From the NCBI GenBank assembly GCA_033296885.1, contig MU863887.1:248001-312000 (forward strand): DNA of 64,000 nt. The letters run 5' to 3'. This stretch comes from Triangularia verruculosa (Eukaryota; Ascomycota; Sordariomycetes; Sordariales; Podosporaceae). This document shows, piece by piece, positions 1 through 9,276 of this stretch (position 1 is the stretch's first letter; the number at the start of each line of letters is the position of its first letter). A program made the translations under genes and the position numbers. The notes beneath the pieces were generated by a model. The model did not search any database and had not been told where the DNA came from. It was given only the letters and a program-made list of their open reading frames with translations.

Positions 1-286
1 TCATGTCAACATCTGGATGGGACAAAGAATCAGAGAGGAGGTGATTGCACATACTGACGTAATCATCAAAACCGACGAGGGTACCGGCAAATTCTGGAGG
101 GATGTTAGTTGGGTCAAGAGGTGGAAGTCGGAAGGGGGAGTGAAGTACCCTTGTCGCCCTTCATGATGACCCAGATGCGGGAGCCGACGCATTTGTCGAT
201 GAGTTCTGAACAGAAAGGTTAGCCCTGCTTTTGTGATATGACTTGAGGCTGGGGGACATACCGAGAGGAAGGAGTTGAGAGGCCAT
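1..286 (-). CDS. LSM5: U6 snRNA-associated Sm-like protein LSm5, 5' part (partial at left edge)
   Basis: LSm5 is a subunit of the heptameric LSm rings: Lsm2-8 binds the U6 snRNA 3' end in the nucleus and Lsm1-7 promotes mRNA decay in the cytoplasm. Four exon pieces are seen on the minus strand: 262-286, 149-205, 55-93 and 1-12, with phase-matched GT-AG junctions. The joined product starts MASQLLPLELIDKC, continues IWVIMKGDKEFAGTLVG and then FDDYVN, which is the Sm1 motif of fungal LSm5. Very small exons are common in fungal LSm genes. The last piece (1-12) reads N-V-D-M. The usual family sequence is VNMVLED, so this acceptor may be wrong and the true exon 4 may lie left of the window. The family assignment is secure; the end is missing. 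Confidence 0.9.
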
Positions 287-774
287 CTTATTTTCTGTTT
301 ATTGCTTTAAGGGCGAAGTGTTGTAAGATGGATGTGGGTTGGTGGTTGACAGTCAAACAAACAGTGATGAGAGCTGGTGAGCTGTGTGAGCTGTGGTGAG
401 GTGCAGACAGCTACCTATCTCTTGGCAAACTGTAATTACCGTATTCAACGCTTCGTATTCTTACATGCGCAAAACTGTTCGGCAGTCCCGTGACATCGCG
501 TAAAGCAGGCTGTCGCTGGCTGACTCCCCTCTAATCGCATATCCCATCTTTCACAGCCCTCAACATACATATCCGTTTCCAGCCAAAAAGCAATTCGATC
601 GCCACCCTAGCATTTTAACACGACTCCTGTACCTAGCTGCTGCGGCAGTGGTTGCCTAAAAATTTCCAAGCATTGTTTTTGGTAGTGTGTTGGTAACTAT
701 AGGTGGGCCATGGCGCAGGCGCATATAACACGCGACGACTTATAACTTTTCTTCCGTTCGCTGCTCATTTTGCA
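287..774. promoter_or_regulatory. Divergent intergenic region LSM5 / exonuclease
   Basis: This 488-bp stretch separates the start codons of two divergent genes and must hold both promoters and 5' UTRs. No ORF or RNA gene is recognisable in it. It has no convincing TATA box; AT-rich and pyrimidine-rich patches are the only visible features. Confidence 0.5.
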
Positions 775-2764
775 ATGAATGCGTCTTCTTCATTTTTCTT
801 GAGGCGTTTGGTGGGGAATAGATCATTGTGAGTTTTTCCGATTGTGAGGTGTCTATATCATGCTGATGAGTGAGGGTTAGGTATACCGCTACTACTAGAT
901 ATACTGCTGGAAAGGGCAGGATGAGTGAGAGAGGTAACCCGCAAGTATGGGACTCTAGTAAGGGAATTGTGTTTTCTGGGGAGGGGAGGGGGAGTTCGGG
1001 GGTTGCGAGAGGGGGGGTGAGAGCGATCACGACCTCTTCTGAGATTGGTGAGGGCGAGATGGAAACGAAGATGGTCGAACGGGGGGTTCTGGAGCAGAGA
1101 GTGGAGGAGGGCCCGGTGGTGGTTGAGAAGAAGGTTGAGGTTGCGGTTGAGAAGGCTGTGGTCAAGACGGAGACTGGGCAAGAGGATGGACAGCAAAAGA
1201 CTGAGAATGGAGAGGAAGCGCCCAAGGAATTGACCGCCGCAGATCTCACGCCGCCATACACACCACTCGACTTCAAAATCCCAGAAGATGTTTTTGCAGC
1301 CGCCAAGAAGGCACCTGAAGGATCGCCGGAATCTTTTTGGAATTACCAGATGTATCAGGGCCCTAATAAGGAAAGGGTCAAGGTCCATTACTGTGTCAGC
1401 CCCGAAGTCACCGATCGCGTCATCCAGCGATACTTCCTCAACGAACCTCTCCTTGGATTCGATCTCGAATGGGCAGCCGACGCTCTGCCGTTCCACGGAC
1501 CGAGAAGAAACGTCTCGCTCATACAAATCTCCTCCCCAACTCGAATTGCGCTTTTCCATGTTGCGCTGTATCCTAGGAAGAAGGTGGGGATGGAAAGCAG
1601 CCTTTCTTGGAAGGAAGACAGCCTTTCCTCCCCTTTTCTAAAGAAAATTCTGGAGGATCCAAATATCACCAAAGTCGGTGTCTGGGTGGTAGGCGACGCC
1701 AATAAAGTTCAAAAGTACTTGAATATCACCCCAAGAGGCATATTTGAACTGAGTCACTTGTACAAGCTGGTCAAATACTGCGAGAGCGGAGAACACAGCC
1801 TGATCAACAAAAGGCTGGTCAGCCTCGGAAAGCAAGCCGAGGAGGTGCTGAAGCTGCCGTTATACAAGGAGCCCGACGTTCGAACAAGTGACTGGACGAA
1901 ATCCCTGACACTCGCCCAGATCAAGTGTATGTCTTTCTCCCCCCTTCTCCACCCCCTTGAATCAACAAACTAACAAAACCCCTAGACTCGGCCTCAGACG
2001 CCTACGCCGGCGTCCAAATCTACTCCATGCTCAACCACCAACGCCTCCAACTCTCCCCCTGCCCTCCCCTCCCCCACCACGCCGAGTTAAAACTCCCCAT
2101 CTCCCTCGGAGACCACGCCGTCCTCCCACCATCAACAGAATCCGACGAGATCGAAATGACCCCCGCCGAAGCAGTCCCAAAGCAGCCTAAAAAAACCAGA
2201 ACTCCAACAGCAGCAGCCGATAAAAAGGAAAAACCAGCAGCAGCCCCTAAAAAGGAAAAACCAGCAGCAGCCCCCAAAAAGGAAAAACATCCCTTGTTTG
2301 CGGAAGCAGACATCTGGGCAGCGCAGTACCGCGTCGCCAACCCCTGCCCGGAGGACAACCCCACCACCGCCGCGAAGCATTATGAAGTCCGGATGTACTA
2401 CCTCTGGCACCGCAACCCCGACCTCGACGTGCCTACCCTCTGCGCCATCCCCCGTGATCCGCCTCTACAACTTCCGTCAGTCGTAGCCTACATCCTGAGA
2501 GCCATCAGACGGGAAAGACTGCCGTACAACAAGACGAAACTGATCGAGCTGCTCGAGGCGCAGCAGAGGTCCGTTCCGGCGAGTGTGCGCTTCGGGGACA
2601 AGATTTTTTTGGAGAGGTTAAAGAGGGAGGTGGAGCGGGGGGAGAAGGTGTTGAAGGAGCCGAGTGAGGGGAATGGGCAGCCTACAGAAGGGCAGGTGAT
2701 GAGGCAGGCAGAGATGGCAGAAGAGGATATCAGAGAGGAATATAACGACGAACCCATACCCTAG
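775..2764 (+). CDS. WRN/RNase D-like 3'-5' exonuclease domain protein
   Basis: Predicted 625-aa DEDD-superfamily 3'-5' exonuclease. Exons are 775-827, 881-1926 and 1986-2764, with phases that match exactly. The first exon is my addition: ATG at 775 gives MNASSSFFLRRLVGNRSLY, a hydrophobic and arginine-rich start without acidic residues that resembles a mitochondrial targeting sequence. Starting inside the long ORF would need a non-ATG codon or a later ATG. The exonuclease fold covers roughly residues 165-385. It shows the FDLEW (DxE) motif I, a KVGVWVVGDANKVQKY motif II region and an ASDAYAG motif III (Y-x3-D type) that is split by intron 2. The C-terminal part holds a Lys/Ala/Pro repeat (KKEKPAAAP) and a charged tail. 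Substrate is unknown; DNA or RNA end trimming is inferred from the family. Mitochondrial location is inferred only from the N-terminus. Confidence 0.85.
2222..2287 (+). repeat. 27-nt coding tandem repeat (about 2.4 copies)
   Basis: Two nearly perfect 27-nt units and a partial third lie within the exonuclease gene and encode KKEKPAAAP-type repeats. They form a basic, alanine/proline-rich linker after the exonuclease domain and could vary in copy number between strains. Confidence 0.8.
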
Positions 2765-2933
2765 ATAAACGTTACCCTCATTGTGTAAATCACAAAAACC
2801 TTCACGTCAAGCATAGCTACTCAGAATAAGTTGTTCAACCATGTACATTTTCAGACCAAAAAAAATCATCCTAATATATGGGTATAACCTCCCTTTCTAG
2901 CACCCCCTTCCTTTTGTTTTAAATGACCTTTTT

Positions 2934-4391
2934 TTACTCCCTAACCACATCCCTCCCCCGATTCACCTGCACCTTCTTATCCTCACCTCCCGACAAAATC
3001 CCCAGCTCCTTGTCCCACACCACGCCAAACACCTTCGCCCCCTCCCCAGCCGCCGCCTTCTTCTTTCCTTGTCTGCTCTCCCTCTCAAACACATACACCG
3101 GCTCGCTGACATTGCCCATGCCCCCTTCGCTCTCCCCACTGGCGGGCCTTACACTCCTCAGATCCCAGATTCTGCACGTCCCATCGTGACTGCCTGACAC
3201 AAGCGAGTATTCATTTTCGGGATTAGCGGCCAGGGTGACAACCTTGTTGGTGTGCCCTCTGAGCGTCATGACAGATGTCGTCGCGGCACTAGCGCGGGGG
3301 TCGACGAGGGTGATATGTCTCGCCGAGGTTCCGACTGCTAAGAGGGGCGCGCCGCCCGATCTTGGGATGGCACAAAGCGACAAAAGTGAATGAGAGAGGG
3401 TGAGATTAGCCACCACGGAGCCGGTGGTGAGGTCGAGAGTTTTGACGGTGTGGTCTTGCGAGATGGAGTACCCTACTGTGCGGTCTCTTGGGTCGAAGAC
3501 GGCGGCTGTGGCGGGGGCGTTGTGGACTTGCATCAAGAACAGGGGGCCACGCTGAGGTGTGGTGATGGAGGAGGTGATCTTGCGACGTTTTGAGGTGTGC
3601 GCGTTGGGGAGGAGGGAGGCGTCAGCTTCGGGGGAGGAGGACTTGGAGGTGGACCAGAGACCGACAGAGCCGTCGGCGGAGGCGGTAAGGATGCGCTTGG
3701 AGGGGCCGTCGACTTCGAGGGAATCTACAGAGGCGCGGTGGCCGTACAGTTCGAGGGTTGGCTTGAGTTCTGCTTGGCCCGAGGCGCCAGACTCGGTGTA
3801 CTTCCATACACGAATAGACCTGTCCATGCCAGTGGAGGCAAGTTGTGTGGAAGAAATGAACTTCGCAGCCTTGATGCTGGCTGAGTGACCACCGTGGCTA
3901 GCGCTTGGGGAAGTAACGAGGACCTCTCCCGAGGCGTTCCATATTCTAAGGAGACCATCGTAGCTGGCGGAGAGGATTCTTTCTTGGCCGCGCGAGAAGT
4001 TGTCGCCTGACCAGCGGCCAGCGGGAGAGGTGGAGGTGAGAACGTCGACAGCTGAAACCCAGTCGTCGTGCTCAAAAGAGGCCTCGAATACGGGGGGTAT
4101 TAAACTGCGAACGTATTGAAGTGTGAGGTTCGTTTCGAGGGAGAGTCCTTCAGAGTTGAGGTAGTCTTCGAGACTGGATCGGAGGAAGCTGCCGTTGACG
4201 AGGAAATCGAAGGGGATGGAGCCTGAGTCGAGCATCAGATCCGAGTTAAGAATTCGCGAGAGACCATAACGGCGGATGTCGGCGGGCACGAGGAGCTGTC
4301 TCTTCTCCTCTGGGAGCTGGAGATCGGCTTCGTTGGTGGTGAAGGTCACCTTGACCTGCGCGCCAGGCGCATCGTGCATTGGCTCGTCCAT
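2934..4391 (-). CDS. YTM1: Ribosome biogenesis protein Ytm1 (WD-repeat, PeBoW complex)
   Basis: Ytm1/WDR12 is part of the nucleolar Nop7-Erb1-Ytm1 (PeBoW) complex needed for 27S pre-rRNA processing and 60S maturation. Its N-terminal UBL/NLE domain is the docking site for the Rea1/Mdn1 AAA ATPase MIDAS domain. The 485-aa intron-free frame starts MDEPMHDAPGAQVKVTF. Residues about 12-95 match the NLE domain (VKVTFTTNE, LVPADIRRYGLSRILN). From about residue 115 WD repeats follow, with clear units ending in IRVWK, VGLWS and CRIWDLR. The C-terminus GGEDKKVQVNRGRD is characteristic. I chose the ATG at 4391 because homology begins there. The same frame stays open upstream to 4754, through the shared promoter, and a longer N-terminus cannot be fully excluded. 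It is divergent from the polymerase delta subunit gene. Confidence 0.95.
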   Translation of the reverse strand: MDEPMHDAPGAQVKVTFTTNEADLQLPEEKRQLLVPADIRRYGLSRILNSDLMLDSGSIPFDFLVNGSFLRSSLEDYLNSEGLSLETNLTLQYVRSLIPPVFEASFEHDDWVSAVDVLTSTSPAGRWSGDNFSRGQERILSASYDGLLRIWNASGEVLVTSPSASHGGHSASIKAAKFISSTQLASTGMDRSIRVWKYTESGASGQAELKPTLELYGHRASVDSLEVDGPSKRILTASADGSVGLWSTSKSSSPEADASLLPNAHTSKRRKITSSITTPQRGPLFLMQVHNAPATAAVFDPRDRTVGYSISQDHTVKTLDLTTGSVVANLTLSHSLLSLCAIPRSGGAPLLAVGTSARHITLVDPRASAATTSVMTLRGHTNKVVTLAANPENEYSLVSGSHDGTCRIWDLRSVRPASGESEGGMGNVSEPVYVFERESRQGKKKAAAGEGAKVFGVVWDKELGILSGGEDKKVQVNRGRDVVRE

Positions 4392-4776
4392 TGCGCTGTT
4401 CCGGTTGTGTAAATAATCGAAGAGATTCCAATTGGGGTAAACTGAGAGGTATTCGACGGTCTCAAGGTGAAATCTGGGAAATTTGATCCAATATGTCGAG
4501 TGGTCGCAAAATTCAAGCTCTTGTGGCAGGGGTCTGTTCAGTCTCAAGATTTTTTTATGTCCCTGCAGCTCAAGCCCAGCGATTTGGTACCCCACGGCAA
4601 AGCTTATCTTATCGCGATCCTTGCGGTCTGGCGGGGCACCTTTTGGGCCGGATTCAATTAACGCCAGGGCTGCTAGAACGCGTCTACCGCGTCTGCGCGT
4701 CTTCGCTTTAACATATCCATACCCAAGCGACACCTTTTTGGAGGGAATCAACAACCAGACCAGAACCGATTCAAAA
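4392..4776. promoter_or_regulatory. Shared bidirectional promoter YTM1 / POL31
   Basis: 385 bp lie between the two divergent ATGs. The minus-strand YTM1 frame is open through nearly all of it (to 4754). This may be chance, because the upstream residues do not resemble the Ytm1 family. Sharing one short promoter links a ribosome-biogenesis gene with a replication gene, which would suit growth-linked expression (inference). Confidence 0.6.
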
Positions 4777-6397
4777 ATGGTGAAGCTCGAGGATATCGCA
4801 GACCTTGGTCTGTTACAGGCACCGCCAAAGTAGGTTAAGAAAACGAATATAGATCATCACAAGCTATCGCTAACAAATGAATTAAGAACCGATCCGAAGG
4901 AGGAAAACCCCGTGCTAGAAAGAGCCCCATCCAATTACAAGTCTCTCGATACTTTTGCGCTGCCCAAGGTCCGACAATACCAGCAACAGTTTGCCGACAT
5001 ATACTTCCTACGGCTTACCAAGATCAAACCTGCTGTGGAGAAAATCGCCCATGAAGCATGGGAAGAGACGGTGTTGGGTGGTGAACAGGCAAAGAAAGTC
5101 GAGCGGGTGCTTGATGTGCGCCAGGGAGAGTTATGCTGGGTGGCAGGGACTGTCTATATGGACATGCCTTTGAAGCCAAGTATTCTCGAGGATGTCTCGA
5201 AAGATGTAAGCCATCCAACAATGGAAACTGAAGGCTTGATGCTTATTGAAAACTCAGCGCTGGATCTCGGCCCCAACATCTGTCGACCACTACTATTCCG
5301 AAGATGATCGCGACCAGGTCATGCTCGAAGACGACTCTGGTCGTATCAGACTCGTCGGCGAACCCCTCAAGAACTACTTTCTTGTTACCGGCTGTATCAT
5401 CGCCGTAATGGGTACCGAGAACGCCAACGGCGAATTCGAAGTTATCGACCTCAAGTTCGCAGATCTTCCACCACAACCACCACGGTGGTCTCTGTCTGAC
5501 AACAAGAAGGCCATATCCGAAGACGTTTCCATGATCGATGCCAACGCCCCATCAAAAAAGATTGCTATCGTCTCTGGCCTCGAATTCTCTGGATCTTCCA
5601 CAGCCTACAGTGCCCAACTCAAGGTCCTAAAAGAGTTCCTTGCCTGCGAAGCCCTTGACTTGTCGCATCAATCTAACGAGATCTCCAAAATCTCCCGCCT
5701 AATAGTAGCAGGCAACTCCATCGCCGAGCCGATTTCTTCCGACCCTCACTCCAACAACCCGTCCAGCAAAACTCACACCAAGAAATACGGCTATGACGCC
5801 TCCTCATACAATCCTGTCCCCTCTCAACTACTCGACTCTTTTCTTAACGAGCTTCTTCCAACACTGCCAGTGACAATCCTCCCTGGTGTCAACGACCCCT
5901 CCAACGTGTCTTATCCACAACAACCAATCCACTCTGCTATGTTCCCTCGGTCTCGCCTGTATGGCCCATCTCCTACCCACCCAGATGAACCAGGTTGGCT
6001 AGACGCAACAACCAACCCCTTCGAGTCAGAAATTGAGGGATGGCGTGTACTGGGAACTTCAGGGCAAAACCTAGATGACATTTGCAAATACATGGAGAAT
6101 CCCGATCGCTTGGGCCTCATGGAAGCCATGTGCAGGTGGAGATGCTCTGCGCCTACCGCCCCAGACACCCTCTGGTCATATCCCTTTCAGGACGACGAGC
6201 CGTTTGTCATGAAAGAATGTCCACATTTGTATTTCGTGGGTTCACAACCAGAGTTTGGGACGAAGGTCATTGAGGGACCTGATGGGCAAATGGTCAGACT
6301 GATTCTGGTGCCCAAATTCAGTGCGACAAAGGAAGTCGTGCTAGTTGATACTGAGACGTTGGAGGTCAGCAGGGTCAGGATCGGGGCGAAGTCATGA
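4777..6397 (+). CDS. POL31: DNA polymerase delta small (B) subunit
   Basis: The B-subunit (Pol31/Hys2/p50) bridges the catalytic Pol3 and Pol32 in replicative DNA polymerase delta, in the nucleus. Exons 4777-4829, 4887-5205 and 5258-6397 join in phase to a 503-aa protein, close to the usual length of the family. The N-terminal part (about residues 20-130) contains QFADIYFLRL and the OB-fold region; SVDHYYSEDDRDQVMLEDDSG-type sequence follows. The C-terminal half is the inactivated calcineurin-like phosphoesterase domain, with IAIVSGLEFSG, LIVAGNS and LPGVNDPSN and the later CPHLYFVGSQPEF. Intron 1 is 57 nt with its ATG-proximal exon only 53 nt; intron 2 is 52 nt. It is convergent with the gene at 7003-9276. 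Confidence 0.95.
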
Positions 6398-7002
6398 CCT
6401 GGTAGGCACGTTTATGATATCAATGGGAAATAATATATACTAGCGCAGTTAGCATAGCCTGACGGTTTAATTTGAATTTCGCCAAGTTCACACAATATTG
6501 GAGGTATGATTCACATGCTAGGTTCAACTCTGTAAATATTTCACGTCCATCGTTGGATCACGGATCACCCATAAATGGAACCGAAGGTATAAATCAACGC
6601 TTTTATTGATCGCTTTCGTCAAGATGTCTCACCATAACCATGTGAAATGAGTGTTGTTTGAGCAATCGATAACCCATGAAGCAACTGAACCGATGTATGA
6701 AACCCACCAACCAACGCCCATGTTTCTGCAATCGATGCCTCAGATATTAAAAAGAACGCCTCATGCCCCGTTTTGAACGCCTAGCAACCATTTTTGCCAT
6801 GCCTTCAGCAATGTATCACCAAGCCTATTGACTGTCCTGCCAACGCCTTGAACTTCTTAAAGCAACGCATGCCAGTCCCAGTCTTGAGGCCTTAAAATCG
6901 AAAAATAAGGCCTAATAATAAAAGAAAAACGCCTCCGAAAAGCATCGCACCCCATTTTTGTTTTGCCTCCACGCCTCGATCTCATCTTCAGAGGCCTTCT
7001 TC
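6398..7002. other. Intergenic 3' flanks (convergent genes)
   Basis: This 605-bp AT-richer stretch separates two convergent genes. It presumably holds both 3' UTRs and polyadenylation signals. I see no ORF, RNA gene or repeat that can be supported. Confidence 0.5.
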
Positions 7003-9276
7003 TCAGATCCGGAAGCATTTCCATTCGTTGCCGACCTTGTCGATGCTGATGACCAAGCTCTTCAGCCTCCTCGAGCGGGGCAGCTTGTCTTGCTCGATCT
7101 CCTCCTCCTCATCGTCGCTTTCGTCATCATCATTGTCATCCTCCTCGTCACTGTCGCTCTCGTCTTCCTCATCACTATCATCCTCACTTCTGTCATCCTC
7201 ACTACCAGGCTCCTCCTCCTCATCATCATCATCGTCATCCCGCTTTCTTCTCCTCAACCTCCTCTTCAGCTCGACCACATCCGGTCGCAAAGGATCGATA
7301 GTGTCATAAGCGTCTGGCTCGAACTCTAGTTCCTTCCTCTTCTTCTCCTCCAACCTCTTCGTCTCTGCCTTCACCGCCGTCTGCCACAGCCCATCCACCT
7401 TACCCCGCTTGAGCATAAGCTCCGGCAGCTCGCAAGCATCCTCGAGCAACTTTCTCAAACTCATCAGATTTCTCTCTGCGTCGCTCCCTTTCTTCACCCT
7501 CGCGGCCTTTACGATAGCGTCATTCTCCCAGAAATCGCCCAATGGCTCGTCCTTCCTCAGCTTATCCATATGCTTCTTCACCCACCGCAAATCAAGCGTC
7601 ATCTCCAGATGCCACTGCTTCGGCTTCGGCAACTTATTCCCGTTCCCATCCACCTGCTCCTCATCCTCCTCCTGCTCTTCCCCGTCACTATCACTGCTAT
7701 CCTCCTCGTTGTTTCCCTCGGCATCCCCCAGGCTCGCCTTCCCAGCCAAGTGAGAGTTGACATGGACGTTAACTCTCAAGAAATCAACTTTGATCTCCCT
7801 CAGCGCCTTCGACACCCCGGAGTTCTTGCTAAAGAACCTCACCACCGACAACGTCCTCGGCTCTCGCACCATCACACTAACCCCCCCTCCTTGCCCCGGC
7901 CCATCCCCATCCCCATCCGCAACGTTCACCGCCCTAGCAACCTGCTCAAAAAGCGGACTAACCGTGACCGTCAAGGTCCTCAAGTGAAACGGCACATCCA
8001 TCGGCCCGTAAATCTCCTTTATTACCGGATCATGCGGATACCCGATCCCCATGGCCTCATAATCCGTCCTCACCAGTTTCTTCAGCGCCGCTGTCATCAG
8101 CCTCTCGTACTCGGGCCCGGTCCGGTTGGAGTCTAGCTCGATCCCGACGTGCCTGATCAGACCCCCGTACTCTTTGAGGTTGATCCTGTTGCCGGTGTTT
8201 TGATTGCCTCCTCTCTTGTTGCGTCTAGAGCCGGGGATGGAAATGGTGGCGGCGCCGGGGTCGCGGAGGAGGTAGTGGAAGGTATTCTCCCCGTAGAGGA
8301 TCGCGGCTCCTTCTTGGAAAGTTAGCTTGCTGGCGCGAAGGATTCGTGGGTCGAGACTGAAGGATGGCTCGGGCTCCTCGCCCATAGCTGGGACGCGAGC
8401 TCGTCGGTTGCGGGCGGTGCGGGTGGTGGCGGCAGTACCGCGGGTGCGGCGGGTGCTGGTTCGGACGATGACTTCTTGCCAGAGGTCCTTTACGGGGATG
8501 GGTTTGGGGGAGACGAGGAGTAAGCGGTAGATTTTGTTACGGATCTCACCGGGGAGGGAGGAGAAGTAATCTTTCGGCTCGACCGGTTCGGGGGTGGGTT
8601 CAACAACAACCTCTTCCTCTTCCTCTTCATCAATGTCCATCTCCACCTCTGGAATGGGAACAACCGGCGGGGGAGGTCGAAACGGAGGTGTGACTCTCTC
8701 GCCTAAAAGGCCGTGGATCTCATTCCTCAGCTCATCTCTCACTCCATCCGACATGTCGGGTACATTCTTGTCTTGCCAGCGGTTATTCCGATGACGTTTG
8801 GGGGGCCTGAACGAACTACCATCCTCGTCATCGTCATCGGATAAAGTAAGGTCGATAACCTCGCTATTCTGCTGCCGAGCCTGGCTGGAAGTACCCCTCA
8901 GACTGACCACACTGGAAGGAAGCGGGCGGCGGACGGTGATGCTACTTTCGGCATCTTCGTCGTCAAGAATCTTGCGTTTCATGGCTGTCCCGCTGGTTTG
9001 GACGGAACGGAGGGATGGAGCGAGGCTGCGTTGTGGGGGCTGGTTGTCATTGTCGTCATCGTCGTCGCTAATGACGATGATGGGGGATTGCTGTCGGGTG
9101 TGACCGTTGTTATTGCGATTAATATCAGCGGCGTTCTCGGCGTTGAGCCGCTGCTCGAAGATCCAGCGAGCGACGGCGGTTCCTTCGATGCCGGGGGGTG
9201 TGTGATAGCGGGAGCCCGAGGCGTGGGCGCTGCCGCCGGTGATGCGAGGACGGTGGGAGATGAAGTTGGAGGACAT
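7003..9276 (-). CDS. Fungal 2EXR/F-box-like acidic protein with SUMO-interacting motifs
   Basis: Single-exon 757-aa protein of unknown function. Residues about 237-260 (YFSSLPGEIRNKIYRLLL) match the start of the 2EXR/F-box-like domains that are abundant in filamentous fungi. The region around 300-480 continues this fold, with PRILRASKLTFQEGAAILYG. Two textbook SUMO-interacting motifs precede it: PIIVISDDDDD at residues 65-75 and VIDLTLSDDDD at 140-150, hydrophobic cores followed by acidic runs. A third weaker one is VEMDIDEEE near 211-219. Lysine/arginine-rich patches (KRHRNNR, RRLRRRKR) suggest nuclear localisation. The C-terminal about 70 residues are almost all Asp/Glu/Ser. A role in SUMO-dependent nuclear protein complexes is inference. 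The acidic GA-rich coding strand creates long spurious antisense frames, which I ignored. Confidence 0.75.
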   Translation of the reverse strand: MSSNFISHRPRITGGSAHASGSRYHTPPGIEGTAVARWIFEQRLNAENAADINRNNNGHTRQQSPIIVISDDDDDNDNQPPQRSLAPSLRSVQTSGTAMKRKILDDEDAESSITVRRPLPSSVVSLRGTSSQARQQNSEVIDLTLSDDDDEDGSSFRPPKRHRNNRWQDKNVPDMSDGVRDELRNEIHGLLGERVTPPFRPPPPVVPIPEVEMDIDEEEEEEVVVEPTPEPVEPKDYFSSLPGEIRNKIYRLLLVSPKPIPVKDLWQEVIVRTSTRRTRGTAATTRTARNRRARVPAMGEEPEPSFSLDPRILRASKLTFQEGAAILYGENTFHYLLRDPGAATISIPGSRRNKRGGNQNTGNRINLKEYGGLIRHVGIELDSNRTGPEYERLMTAALKKLVRTDYEAMGIGYPHDPVIKEIYGPMDVPFHLRTLTVTVSPLFEQVARAVNVADGDGDGPGQGGGVSVMVREPRTLSVVRFFSKNSGVSKALREIKVDFLRVNVHVNSHLAGKASLGDAEGNNEEDSSDSDGEEQEEDEEQVDGNGNKLPKPKQWHLEMTLDLRWVKKHMDKLRKDEPLGDFWENDAIVKAARVKKGSDAERNLMSLRKLLEDACELPELMLKRGKVDGLWQTAVKAETKRLEEKKRKELEFEPDAYDTIDPLRPDVVELKRRLRRRKRDDDDDDEEEEPGSEDDRSEDDSDEEDESDSDEEDDNDDDESDDEEEEIEQDKLPRSRRLKSLVISIDKVGNEWKCFRI

